Of a stretch of DNA of 64,000 nt, positions 1 to 7,938 are shown piece by piece. The notes under the pieces were generated by a model, which worked only from the letters and a program-made list of their open reading frames with translations, was not told the origin of the DNA and did not search any database. Location of the stretch: contig LJIE01000001.1 in the NCBI GenBank assembly GCA_001281695.1, positions 3,123,521 to 3,187,520 on the forward strand, read 5' to 3'. The position numbers and the translations under genes are program-made. The stretch's first letter is position 1. The number at the start of each line of letters is the position of its first letter. The DNA is from a bacterium 336/3. GTDB lineage: Bacteria; Bacteroidota; Bacteroidia; Cytophagales; Thermonemataceae.

Positions 1-2
1 TT

Positions 3-161
3 TCATCCATTTGTCCACATATCTGTGATAAAGACTTATATACAGCTCATTTACAGTTAGCTCCAAGACGCATTGTATTGGTTTGGGAAATAAAAGGTGA
101 TACAAAAAACGAAAGAATAGAATATCATTATTCTACTACAAAAATTTTTGCCCCTCATTAA
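3..161 (+). CDS. 3' end of an unidentified protein (5' partial)
   Basis: One frame is open from the left edge to a TAA at 159-161 and gives the last 52 residues of a protein; the other two forward frames stop early. The tail is mixed charged and hydrophobic (for example RRIVLVWEIKG) with beta-strand-like alternation and ends in KIFAPH. I do not recognise a family. The gene lies in the same direction as the PhnA-type gene that follows after 68 bases. The true start is outside the window, so size and function cannot be judged. Confidence 0.5.
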   Translation, partial: SSICPHICDKDLYTAHLQLAPRRIVLVWEIKGDTKNERIEYHYSTTKIFAPH

Positions 162-229
162 AAGCCCCTAAATTATTCGTATCTTGCGGGGTATTTTAAC
201 CAAAATTATCCTTTTATTTTTTTATTTGT

Positions 230-805
230 ATGAGTTTAATAGATACCCTCAAAGCTCGTAGCAACAACCAATGTGAGCTTTGTTATGCACAAGATACTTT
301 GGAAGTCTATGATGTACCTCCTAACAGCACCCAATCCGAAGATGATAGCCTGTATATTTGTAAAAAATGTGCAAACCAACTTCATAAAAAAGAAGAATTA
401 GATGGCAAACATTGGACTTGCCTTACAGAAAGCATGTGGAGTGAGGTTCCTGCTATAAAAGTAGTGGCTTGGCGTATGCTCAACAAACTTCAAACTGAGA
501 CTTGGGCAATGGAACAACTTGATATGTTGTATTTAGATGATGAAACACTCACTTGGGCAAAAGCAGGCTATGAAGAAGATAACGAACTGACCGTTCACCA
601 AGATAGCAACGGAAATATTTTACAAACAGGTGATAGCGTTGTGCTTATCAAGAGTTTGGATGTAAAAGGCTCTAATGTAAATGCTAAAATGGGTGCAGCC
701 GTCAGAAATATTCGTGTAGTAGAAGATAATCCTGCTTATATAGAAGGTAAAATTGATGGACAAACCATCGTGATTCTTACCAAATACGTTCGTAAAACGA
801 ATTAA
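230..805 (+). CDS. PhnA-domain zinc-ribbon protein
   Basis: The 191-residue protein has an N-terminal zinc-ribbon-like pair of cysteine motifs, CELC at residues 15-18 and CKKC at 44-47. Its C-terminal third (about 124-189) matches the PhnA/YjdM domain, with DSNGNILQTGDSV followed by LKG-type and KYVRK elements. Despite its name, this family is not part of the carbon-phosphorus lyase itself and its molecular role is unsettled. The protein is longer than E. coli PhnA (about 110 residues) because of the middle segment, which is usual for Bacteroidota homologues. It stands alone; the downstream gene is convergent. The ATG at 230 is the first in frame. Confidence 0.8.
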   Translation: MSLIDTLKARSNNQCELCYAQDTLEVYDVPPNSTQSEDDSLYICKKCANQLHKKEELDGKHWTCLTESMWSEVPAIKVVAWRMLNKLQTETWAMEQLDMLYLDDETLTWAKAGYEEDNELTVHQDSNGNILQTGDSVVLIKSLDVKGSNVNAKMGAAVRNIRVVEDNPAYIEGKIDGQTIVILTKYVRKTN

Positions 806-848
806 GAAGTTACTTAAAAATAGCTTAAATACATGATTAAATTTTTAT

Positions 849-988
849 ATTTTTTTTCAAATATAAAGAGCGTTGGGTTGAAAATTCAGCGAGGTGGGAA
901 GGTTTGTGCGTGGGAGCTTTGAATTTTCTTGATTTTTTCGTTCTTTTTTATCAAGAAAACCTTTAGCTCGGCGAAGCCAAAAGAACAA
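849..988. repeat. Dispersed repeat, copy A
   Basis: This intergenic block is nearly the same as the reverse complement of 17616-17732. Shared blocks include AAAGAGCGTTGGG, GAAAATTCAGCGAGG and TTGAATTTTCTTGATTTTTT. The end of the block (GTTCTTTT ... AAAAGAAC) can fold back on itself; in this copy the loop is enlarged by a segment containing CTCGGCGAAGCC. An antisense open frame of 79 codons runs over it but looks like a by-product. The repeat fills most of the gap between two convergent genes. Confidence 0.75.
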
Positions 989-1039
989 TGACTCCATTAA
1001 CTTATCAAAAAACAGTAAATTTAAGTAGCATCTAAAATG

Positions 1040-1066
1040 AAAGCCCTTGAGAAAGTTAAGGGCTTT
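1040..1066 (-). terminator. Hairpin overlapping the stop of the lipoprotein gene
   Basis: AAAGCCCTT and AAGGGCTTT form a 9-base-pair stem around a 9-base loop. The stop codon of the minus-strand lipoprotein gene (1056-1058) lies within the loop/arm boundary. A T-rich run follows on the minus strand. The stem is a variant of the hairpins at 4049 and 5133. Confidence 0.6.
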
Positions 1067-1574
1067 GTTCTTTAAAAGCAGATTGTCCACTATCAAAAAT
1101 ATACTTGAGTTTGGGTTTATTGAAATCAGGCGATTCTTTGAAATCTATTTCAAGAATCGGGAATTTCCAGTTATACGTACTGATTTCATCATGGCAGTTT
1201 CCAAAAGCATCTGAAATAAATGCCTTCCCTTTTTTAATTTGCAATACTCTATACATAACAGGGCAACCATCTCCATATTCCAAGTTTAGAAAAAAACAAT
1301 TTTTGAATTCTTTATTAGAAAATGGCGTAATTACCTCATTCAGTTTACGATAGCTTGTTTCTTTAATCAATGTATCTTTTTGCCAAATAATTGCAAATTC
1401 ATACATTTCTGTTTTACAGAAAAAAAGAGGTTCTTTTTTTCCATTTTCCTCAATCATCACAGTATAATTTTCAATACAAGATGGATTGTTTGCTCTGGGT
1501 GTTTTCAGAGATTGAGGTTTAGAACAAGCCGAAACAAGCAAAAATAAGAATAAGAAATATTTCATAAAGTTCAT
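1056..1574 (-). CDS. Small lipoprotein of unknown function
   Basis: This 172-residue protein starts with a short basic and hydrophobic segment ending in the lipobox LVSAC, so it should be a lipid-anchored envelope protein. The mature part has several cysteines (FFCKTEM, NCFFL, DGCPV, GNCHD) that could pair as disulfides after export. I do not recognise a domain. A second ATG lies three codons in (1565) and is equally possible. The gene follows the HD-hydrolase gene with only two bases between stop and start, so the two are probably co-transcribed and may be translationally coupled. It ends in a hairpin terminator. Confidence 0.65.
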   Translation of the reverse strand: MNFMKYFLFLFLLVSACSKPQSLKTPRANNPSCIENYTVMIEENGKKEPLFFCKTEMYEFAIIWQKDTLIKETSYRKLNEVITPFSNKEFKNCFFLNLEYGDGCPVMYRVLQIKKGKAFISDAFGNCHDEISTYNWKFPILEIDFKESPDFNKPKLKYIFDSGQSAFKEQSP

Positions 1575-1576
1575 TT

Positions 1577-2236
1577 TTAGCCTTGAAATAATTTTTCCAA
1601 CTCATCAAACATTTCTTGAAGATTTTCTTCATAGAGTTGAATTTTAAAATGAGGATTTTCTTGTTTGTAAGTTTGCCACATTCTGTTATCTCCTTTTTCG
1701 AGACTGTATTTCACATTGGCAAGTCTATCACAAAGTTTCACAAAACGAGCCATAGGTGTACTCCTAATACCTTCATAATAAACATCTCCTGCCCTTTCTT
1801 TTCTGTTTTTTCCTTTGAGATTCGTAAGAGCATAAGTGAGTTCAGCAATTTGCTCTCCACAAGCAACTTTCACATCATTATAAGTTTGTCTGCAATCTTC
1901 AATGGTATCGTGTGTCCAGCAAGCTGCTAAAGCATATTCTTTAGTATCCTGAGGTAATAAATGTTCAAAATGAACGCCAAAACCATATACCATACGCAAA
2001 TGTACTTCATAGGGCAAATTATCGTAAGTATGATTGGTTTCGGTATGGCATTTTATTGCATATTTTTGAGCATTGCGTACGATTTCTGATTGAATCGTAA
2101 GAATTTCATCTTGTTTAAATTTTGTTTCAAAATCTTCTCTTTTTACTAGAAAATCACCTTCTAAACTTTCTAAAAGTACCATTTTTACATTCCAATTGAT
2201 TACTTTCACATTCTTTTCTTCATAAGTTCCTTGCAT
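1577..2236 (-). CDS. HD-domain hydrolase resembling the SpoT/MESH1 (p)ppGpp hydrolase fold
   Basis: From the ATG at 2236 the protein has 219 residues; the frame is open further upstream only through a TTG. The HD signature is visible as THDTIED at about 108-114, with upstream histidines (KCHTETNH near 62-69 and FGVHFEH near 86-92) and a downstream CDRLANV motif, the arrangement seen in metal-dependent (p)ppGpp pyrophosphohydrolases. No synthetase or TGS domain is present, so a stand-alone hydrolase acting on (p)ppGpp or a related nucleotide is the best inference; the substrate is not proven. It precedes and probably shares a transcript with the lipoprotein gene. Confidence 0.7.
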   Translation of the reverse strand: MQGTYEEKNVKVINWNVKMVLLESLEGDFLVKREDFETKFKQDEILTIQSEIVRNAQKYAIKCHTETNHTYDNLPYEVHLRMVYGFGVHFEHLLPQDTKEYALAACWTHDTIEDCRQTYNDVKVACGEQIAELTYALTNLKGKNRKERAGDVYYEGIRSTPMARFVKLCDRLANVKYSLEKGDNRMWQTYKQENPHFKIQLYEENLQEMFDELEKLFQG

Positions 2237-2348
2237 AGTTTTAATATTTTTTGAAATCAAAATACACAAAAAAACAGTAATTCAGAAGTAGAACCTCTTT
2301 ATTTTCATGTTTTTTCTCGTTGATTATTCGCAAAAAATAAAAAAAAAC

Positions 2349-2356
2349 GTATTTTT
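2349..2356 (+). promoter_or_regulatory. Bacteroidota -7 element upstream of ettA
   Basis: TATTTTTG matches TAnnTTTG exactly, 27 bases before the ettA ATG. No convincing TTG sits at 19-20 bases upstream, so only the -7 half is supported. Confidence 0.45.
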
Positions 2357-2383
2357 GGCTGTATTTTTCTAAATCATCATATT

Positions 2384-4045
2384 ATGAGTGAAACTATTAT
2401 TTTTTCAATGGCAGGGGTCAGTAAAATATACCCTCCCAGCAAACAAGTGTTAAAGAATATTTATTTATCGTTTTTTTATGGTGCGAAGATTGGGATTTTA
2501 GGTTTGAACGGTTCGGGAAAATCCACCTTAATGAAGATTATTGCAGGAATTGACAAAGATTACTTGGGAGAAGTAGTTTTTTCTGGAAATTACACAACTG
2601 GTTACCTTTCTCAAGAACCTGAATTTGACAAAACCAAAACTGTTCGTGATATTGTAGAAGAAGGTGTTGCTGAAACAGTTGCCCTCCTTAAAGAATTTGA
2701 AGAAATCAATCTTGCATTTGGCGAACCCGATGCAGATTTTGATAAACTGATTGCAAGACAAGGCGAAGTACAAGAACGCCTTGACCACATGGACGCTTGG
2801 ACATTGGATGCTCGTTTGGAAAAAGCGATGGACGCTTTGCGTTGCCCCCCTTCCGATGCACTCATTGCCAACCTTTCTGGTGGTGAAAAACGCCGTGTAG
2901 CTCTTTGTCGTTTACTTTTACAACAACCTGATGTATTGCTTTTGGATGAACCTACCAACCACTTAGACGCTGAATCAGTACATTGGCTTGAAAGACACTT
3001 GCAAGAGTATAAAGGAACTGTCATTGCAGTTACCCACGACCGTTATTTCTTAGATAACGTAGCGGGCTGGATTTTAGAGCTTGATAGAGGCGAAGGTATT
3101 CCTTGGAAAGGAAATTACTCTTCTTGGTTAGACCAAAAACAAAAACGTTTGGCTCAGGAAGAGAAATCAGAAACCAAACGTATGAAAACTCTAGAAAGAG
3201 AATTGGAGTGGGTTCGTATGGCTCCCAAAGCTCGTCAAGCCAAATCAAAAGCTCGTTTAGGTGCTTACGAAAAAATGCTTTCTGAAGAAGGAAAAGAAAA
3301 AGAAGCAAAATTGGAGTTATACATCCCTGCTGGACCTCGTTTGGGTAATAAAGTAATCATTGCCGATAACATCAGTAAAGCATTTGGTGATAAACTTTTA
3401 TTTGAAAATCTGAGTTTTTCGCTTCCTCCTGCGGGTATTGTGGGTGTGGTTGGACCAAACGGAGCAGGTAAAACAACTCTTTTCAAACTCATCACAGGTA
3501 AAGATACGCCCGACACTGGTACTTTTGAAGTAGGTGAAACTGTAAAAATAGCTTATGTTGATCAAGAGCATGACAATTTAGACCCTGAAAAAACTGTTTT
3601 CCAAACTATTTCGGAAGGAAATGAATGGGTACAATTGGGCAATATGCAAATGAACGCAAGAGCTTATGTTGGCAAATTCAATTTTACAGGAAACGACCAA
3701 GAAAAGAAAGTAGGTGTACTTTCAGGTGGTGAAAGAAACAGAGTTCATTTAGCTATTACACTCAAAGAAGGTGGAAACTTACTACTTTTGGATGAACCTA
3801 CCAACGACTTGGATGTGAACACTTTAAGAGCCTTAGAAGAAGCTCTCGAGAACTTTGGTGGTTGTGCTGTGGTCATCTCCCACGACCGTTGGTTCTTAGA
3901 TAGAATTTGTACACATATTTTAGCGTTTGAAGGTGATTCGCAAGTATACTTCTTTGAAGGAAACTATTCTGACTACGAAGAAAACCGCAAGAAAAGATTG
4001 GGTAATGAAGCTCCCAAACGTATCAAGTATAAAAAATTAATGTAA
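2384..4045 (+). CDS. ettA: ABC-F ATPase, energy-dependent translational throttle protein EttA
   Basis: The 553-residue protein has two ABC ATPase domains and no membrane segments, the ABC-F plan. Domain 1 shows Walker A GLNGSGKST at about 40-48, the signature LSGGEKRR and LLLDEPTNHLD; domain 2 shows GPNGAGKTT, LSGGERNRVHLA and LLLDEPTNDLD. The length and the N-terminal MSETIIFSM..VSKIYPP closely follow the EttA subfamily, which binds the ribosomal E site and gates entry into elongation according to the ATP/ADP ratio. It has its own -7 element and is followed by a strong terminator, so it is a single-gene unit. Confusion with another ABC-F class such as Uup is unlikely. Confidence 0.93.
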   Translation: MSETIIFSMAGVSKIYPPSKQVLKNIYLSFFYGAKIGILGLNGSGKSTLMKIIAGIDKDYLGEVVFSGNYTTGYLSQEPEFDKTKTVRDIVEEGVAETVALLKEFEEINLAFGEPDADFDKLIARQGEVQERLDHMDAWTLDARLEKAMDALRCPPSDALIANLSGGEKRRVALCRLLLQQPDVLLLDEPTNHLDAESVHWLERHLQEYKGTVIAVTHDRYFLDNVAGWILELDRGEGIPWKGNYSSWLDQKQKRLAQEEKSETKRMKTLERELEWVRMAPKARQAKSKARLGAYEKMLSEEGKEKEAKLELYIPAGPRLGNKVIIADNISKAFGDKLLFENLSFSLPPAGIVGVVGPNGAGKTTLFKLITGKDTPDTGTFEVGETVKIAYVDQEHDNLDPEKTVFQTISEGNEWVQLGNMQMNARAYVGKFNFTGNDQEKKVGVLSGGERNRVHLAITLKEGGNLLLLDEPTNDLDVNTLRALEEALENFGGCAVVISHDRWFLDRICTHILAFEGDSQVYFFEGNYSDYEENRKKRLGNEAPKRIKYKKLM

Positions 4046-4048
4046 TTC

Positions 4049-4076
4049 AAAGCCCTTGAAATTCAAGGGCTTTTTT
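4049..4076 (+). terminator. Terminator after ettA
   Basis: AAAGCCCTTGAA, a one-base centre, then TTCAAGGGCTTT, followed by further T residues, directly after the ettA stop. The same hairpin recurs at 5133-5162. Confidence 0.85.
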
Positions 4077-4208
4077 AGTGGCTATTCTTTGATTTTACCT
4101 AACATAAACTAAATATTTTCTTCACAAACTCATTTTGGTTTCTAATAACGATTCTTTCCATTTAATTTTAGGCAATAATCATTCAATCTTTATAATTCAA
4201 ATTTTCTT

Positions 4209-4649
4209 ATGGCTGATTTACTTGCTTACCTTCAAAATGGGGCTTTTACAGTTTTTGCTCCTGGTGTTGATGCCTCTATCGAATTGGGCAAAACCAGTGC
4301 TACAATGGATAAATTCCTTAACTCTAAAGACAATGCTTCCAATTTCTTTTTTATTTCTTATGATATTTTTGATGATAATATGAGTTATACAGATGCTGAA
4401 TCGGAAAGGGCATTTTTAGATAGAAATGAAGATGCATCTATGAAATTGCTCACAGATGCAAGTAACAACGAATGGCGTTATTACATGGCAGGATTTGAAT
4501 CCAATACATTTGGTGTAGGTAGTCTGGGAGGTATTATTATAGTCAATGTAGAGTTTGAGCAAATCAAAAATTTCTTGGCTCAAGGAAATGATACTACTTG
4601 GTTTGTGTATGGCAAAAAGGGAGAAAAAGCTGAATTTCTTAGTTTATAG
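4209..4649 (+). CDS. Hypothetical protein, 146 residues
   Basis: The protein begins MADLLAYLQNG and has no signal peptide or membrane segment, so it should be cytoplasmic. I do not recognise a domain. The centre is acidic (FDDNMSYTDAESERAFLDRNEDAS) and the C-terminal part is a mix of glycine-rich turn (GVGSLGGIIIVN) and charged helix. The frame is clean and its composition fits the neighbours. Its last 11 bases overlap the end of the convergent gene at 4639-5094. The 82-codon frame shifted by one across the same DNA is a shadow. Confidence 0.6.
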   Translation: MADLLAYLQNGAFTVFAPGVDASIELGKTSATMDKFLNSKDNASNFFFISYDIFDDNMSYTDAESERAFLDRNEDASMKLLTDASNNEWRYYMAGFESNTFGVGSLGGIIIVNVEFEQIKNFLAQGNDTTWFVYGKKGEKAEFLSL

Positions 4650-5094
4650 TTATTACTTCTTGAGAAGGTAATTTAAGAGTTATTCCATTTTCTTCTATTT
4701 GAATATATATAGAAAATGACTCAATAAAAGAGATATTTTCGCCTTTATCATTGATATATGCAGATTGTCTAAAAGGGACTAATGTTTGAATATAATTTTT
4801 TAATAACATATCTATTTTTTTATTTATATTCTTTGTTTTAAAAAAGAATATATCCTTAATATTTCCTTTTGAATCTATTTTAACTCTATAATGATACATT
4901 TTATATTTCGTATCTCGATTACCTAACTTTGCTTTTTTTAGTAAATCTGATATTTCTTGTGCTACTATTTCTTTTGTTTTACTAAAAAGTTTCTTTTCTG
5001 CTATATAGATTGTACTGGAAGAAATTTCTTCATAACATTGCCCTAAAATTTTAGACGGGACTAATATAATTAGATAAAAAAAGAGCCACTTCAT
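4639..5094 (-). CDS. Secreted protein with a TonB-C-terminus-like domain (tentative)
   Basis: The 151-residue protein starts MKWLFFYLIILVPSKILGQ, a good signal peptide with a Q after the likely cleavage site, as is common in this phylum. The region from about 65 to 125 (YRVKIDSKGNIKDI ... TLVPFRQSAYINDKGE) has the spacing of the TonB C-terminal fold, with a G-x-I/V turn and a late Pro-Phe, but the match is weak. A periplasmic role is inferred only from the signal peptide. It is convergent with the gene at 4209 and overlaps its end by 11 bases. A terminator serving atpG sits just upstream of its start. Confidence 0.6.
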   Translation of the reverse strand: MKWLFFYLIILVPSKILGQCYEEISSSTIYIAEKKLFSKTKEIVAQEISDLLKKAKLGNRDTKYKMYHYRVKIDSKGNIKDIFFFKTKNINKKIDMLLKNYIQTLVPFRQSAYINDKGENISFIESFSIYIQIEENGITLKLPSQEVITIN

Positions 5095-5132
5095 AAGTTA
5101 ATTTTAGTAGGAAATATAAGCATATTCAAAGC

Positions 5133-5162
5133 AAAAAGCCCTTGAAATTCAAGGGCTTTTTT
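5133..5162 (-). terminator. Terminator after atpG
   Basis: AAAAAGCCCTTGAA and TTCAAGGGCTTTTT form a near-perfect stem 22 bases beyond the atpG stop, with a T run on the minus-strand side. The core is identical to the ettA terminator at 4049. Confidence 0.8.
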
Positions 5163-5184
5163 ATTATCAATATTTCTAAACATC

Positions 5185-6072
5185 TTAATTATTCAAGGCT
5201 TCAGCACCACCAATAATCTCTAAGATTTCTTTGGTAATAGATGCCTGACGAGAACGGTTGTACTCCAAACGCAATTGTTTTAAGATTTCGTTAGCGTTGT
5301 CAGTTGCTTTGTCCATAGCTGTCATCCTTGCTCCATGTTCAGAAGCATTAGATTCTAAAACAGCTTTGTAAAGCTTCACTTTCAACGATTTAGGAATCAA
5401 CTCTGTAATAATTTCTTCTGCCGAAGGCTCTAAGATATAGTCTGTTGAACTATTTTTAGCTATTTCTATCTTCTTTTCAGAAGATAAAGGTAAAAATTGC
5501 TCTTGGCATAATACCTGCGTAGCTACGTTTCTGAATTCATTGTAAACAAGTGCTACTTTATCATAACGTTTTTCAGCATATAAGTTCATGATAAACTCCC
5601 CTGCTTCTTTAACTGCATCAAAGCTTAAACGAGTAAAAATATTAGTAAATTCTTCGCCTATAACAGTATAATTACGTTTTTTGAAGAATTCAGCAGCTTT
5701 TTTACCTATGCAAAGTAAATGTACATTTCCTTTTTCATATTGAGCTTTATACTCATTTTTTAGAAGTAGGATAACATATTTCTGAATGTTGCTATTAAAT
5801 CCACCACACAAACCTCTATCAGAAGTATGAACCACTAACAAAACTTTTTCTATTGGTCTTTCTTGTAAATAAGGACTTTCTATTTCGCCAGCATAATTAG
5901 AAGAAAGATTGCCTAATATTTTATTTAATGACTGAGCATAAGGACGCATCTGAGTAATAGCCTCTTGAGCTCTACGCAATTTGGCAGCAGCCACCATTTT
6001 CATTGCTTTGGTGATTTGCTGTGTAGAGTTGATAGATACGATTCTATTACGGGTTTCTTTAAGTGAAGGCAT
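5185..6072 (-). CDS. atpG: F1 ATP synthase gamma subunit
   Basis: The 295-residue protein is the central stalk of F1, turning inside the alpha3-beta3 ring. The N-terminal coiled helix (MPSLKETRNRIVSINSTQQITKAMKMVAAAKLRRAQ) and the C-terminal helix (ARMTAMDKATDNANEI ... ITKEILEIIGGAEAL) are the diagnostic ends, and HTSDRGLCGGFN near 81-92 is the conserved Rossmann-like strand. Length is normal for the family. It follows atpA after 93 bases holding an inverted repeat. The genes for beta, epsilon, delta and F0 are not in the neighbourhood. Confidence 0.95.
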   Translation of the reverse strand: MPSLKETRNRIVSINSTQQITKAMKMVAAAKLRRAQEAITQMRPYAQSLNKILGNLSSNYAGEIESPYLQERPIEKVLLVVHTSDRGLCGGFNSNIQKYVILLLKNEYKAQYEKGNVHLLCIGKKAAEFFKKRNYTVIGEEFTNIFTRLSFDAVKEAGEFIMNLYAEKRYDKVALVYNEFRNVATQVLCQEQFLPLSSEKKIEIAKNSSTDYILEPSAEEIITELIPKSLKVKLYKAVLESNASEHGARMTAMDKATDNANEILKQLRLEYNRSRQASITKEILEIIGGAEALNN

Positions 6073-6084
6073 CTTATAAATGAC

Positions 6085-6165
6085 GAATTATAAATGATAA
6101 ATTATGAGTAGTAAATCAAGAGTGATGGAGTAATCATTACCCATCACTCATAATTCATAATTTTA
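6085..6165. repeat. Inverted repeat in the atpA-atpG spacer
   Basis: GAGTGATGG (120-128 of the 6000s) and CCATCACTC (141-149) pair, extended inward by GTAAT and ATTAC around a single C, with one bulged base. Flanking ATTATGAGT and ACTCATAAT-like tracts can extend or compete with this pairing. It lies inside what should be one transcript, so it may shape the mRNA, or it may be a copy of an intergenic palindrome family. Confidence 0.6.
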
Positions 6166-7740
6166 TTAATAATTTTTTGCTAAACGCAAAGCCAATTCTT
6201 TCATTTTGGCTGTATCTGCATCTTCAAATTTACCTTTTTGAAGGTTTGCAAGTACATCTTTATGTTCAGCACGCATCATGCGTAAGAATTCTTTTTCAAA
6301 TTCTTTTACTTTATCCACAGGTACTTTATCCAAGCAACCTTGTGTACCTACATAAATAATTGCTACTTGGTCTTCTACAGACACTGGAGAATATTGAGGT
6401 TGTTTCAAGATTTCAAGGTTTCTTCTACCTCTATCAATAACTAGTTTGGTTGCAGCATCTAAATCAGAACCAAATTTAGCAAAAGCCTCTAATTCACGGA
6501 ATTGAGCTTGGTCAAGTTTCAATGTACCCGCTACTTTCTTCATAGATTTGATTTGAGCGTTACCACCCACACGGCTTACCGAAATACCCACGTTGATAGC
6601 AGGACGGATACCTGCGTTGAACAAGTTAGATTCCAAGAATATCTGACCATCTGTAATTGAAATTACGTTGGTAGGAATATAAGCAGAAACGTCACCAGCT
6701 TGTGTTTCGATGATAGGCAATGCAGTCAATGAACCACCACCTTTCACTTTGCCTTTCAAAGACTCAGGAAGGTCATTCATATTCTTTGCCACTTCATCAG
6801 AAGCATTGATTTTAGCAGCACGTTCTAGCAAACGAGAGTGTAAGTAGAAAACGTCACCTGGGTAAGCTTCACGTCCTGGAGGTCTTCTAAGAAGAAGAGA
6901 TACCTCACGATACGCAACAGCTTGTTTAGAAAGGTCATCAAATACCACTAAAGCAGGTCTTCCTGTATCACGGAAGAATTCGCCAATAGCTGCACCTGTA
7001 AAAGGAGCAAAGAATTGCATTGGAGCAGGGTCAGCAGCTGTAGCAGCTACAACAATAGTGTAAGGCAAAGCTCCACCTTTTTCCAAAGCTCTCATAACTT
7101 GAGCTACTGTAGATGCTTTTTGTCCGCAAGCTACGTAGATACAATATACAGGCTCTCCTCTATCGTAAAATTCTTTTTGGTTGATGATTGTATCAATGAT
7201 GATAGCTGTTTTACCAGTTTGACGGTCACCAATGATAAGCTCTCTTTGACCTCTACCAATGGGAATCATCGCATCAATCGCTTTGATACCTGTTTGAAGA
7301 GGCTCATTTACGGGCTGGCGATAAATTACCCCAGGAGCTTTACGCTCTAAAGGCATATCAAACAGCTCACCTAGCAAATCACCTTTTCCGTCAATAGGCA
7401 GACCTAAAGTATTGACAACTCTTCCAAGCATTGACTCTCCAACCTTGATACTTGCAATCTTTTTGGTACGACGTACAGTATCGCCTTCTTTCACCTCACC
7501 AGCTTCCATCAATACAGCACCTACGTTATCTTCTTCTAAGTTTAAAGCTAAGGCTCTTACACCATTTTCAAACTCTAATAACTCACCAGCTTGTACTTTG
7601 GTAAGTCCGTAGATACGGGCAACGCCATCACCTACTTGAAGAACTGTACCTACTTCTTCTAATTCGGCTTCTGTTTTTACGTTAGAAAGTTGTTCTCTGA
7701 GAATTGCAGAAACTTCGTCAGGTCTTACGTTAATGTTCAT
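6166..7740 (-). CDS. atpA: F1 ATP synthase alpha subunit
   Basis: The 524-residue protein is the regulatory, non-catalytic nucleotide-binding subunit of F1. It shows the N-terminal barrel with [11 protein letters not shown], the P-loop GDRQTGKT at 171-178, and the alpha-specific stretch [23 protein letters not shown] with the conserved arginine near the catalytic interface. Full length for the family; the ATG at 7740 gives the usual start [10 protein letters not shown]. It is followed by atpG. The gene upstream is a secreted lipocalin-like protein rather than atpH, so this is a detached alpha-gamma pair. Confidence 0.96.
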   Translation of the reverse strand: MNINVRPDEVSAILREQLSNVKTEAELEEVGTVLQVGDGVARIYGLTKVQAGELLEFENGVRALALNLEEDNVGAVLMEAGEVKEGDTVRRTKKIASIKVGESMLGRVVNTLGLPIDGKGDLLGELFDMPLERKAPGVIYRQPVNEPLQTGIKAIDAMIPIGRGQRELIIGDRQTGKTAIIIDTIINQKEFYDRGEPVYCIYVACGQKASTVAQVMRALEKGGALPYTIVVAATAADPAPMQFFAPFTGAAIGEFFRDTGRPALVVFDDLSKQAVAYREVSLLLRRPPGREAYPGDVFYLHSRLLERAAKINASDEVAKNMNDLPESLKGKVKGGGSLTALPIIETQAGDVSAYIPTNVISITDGQIFLESNLFNAGIRPAINVGISVSRVGGNAQIKSMKKVAGTLKLDQAQFRELEAFAKFGSDLDAATKLVIDRGRRNLEILKQPQYSPVSVEDQVAIIYVGTQGCLDKVPVDKVKEFEKEFLRMMRAEHKDVLANLQKGKFEDADTAKMKELALRLAKNY

Positions 7741-7789
7741 AAAACTTTATCAATCAGTTTAGAATGGAATAAACGAAATAAATCAGCCA

Positions 7790-7797
7790 CAAAAATA
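7790..7797 (-). promoter_or_regulatory. -7 element upstream of atpA
   Basis: Read on the minus strand this is TATTTTTG, an exact TAnnTTTG, about 50 bases before the atpA ATG. I see no TTG at the expected distance, so only the -7 half is supported. Confidence 0.4.
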
Positions 7798-7883
7798 GTA
7801 ATTCTTTGTATAACTCATTTATTCTGAAAGATTTTTTTTTATGATTTTTATCAAACTTTTAACTAAATGCCCATTAAATGAAA

Positions 7884-7917
7884 TAAAGCACCCAAAAAAT
7901 ATTTTTTGAGTGCTTTA
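7884..7917 (-). terminator. Terminator after the lipocalin-like pair
   Basis: TAAAGCAC-c-CAAAAAAT and ATTTTTTG-a-GTGCTTTA form a palindrome with a single mismatch, about 20 bases past the stop of the minus-strand gene at 7939, followed by a T-rich stretch. Confidence 0.7.
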
Positions 7918-7938
7918 ATAATTACTTCTATCTAAATT

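Noticed and set aside
857-1096. 79-codon minus-strand frame
   Set aside because: It runs across the dispersed repeat and the terminator hairpin, and its composition is low-complexity; not a gene.
2611-3024. Antisense frame within ettA (137 codons)
   Set aside because: Fully inside a well-defined ABC-F gene; its Ser/Arg/Ala-rich product is the usual shadow.
4135-4383. 82-codon forward frame
   Set aside because: Shifted shadow of the gene at 4209-4649; Leu/Ile-rich by base composition.
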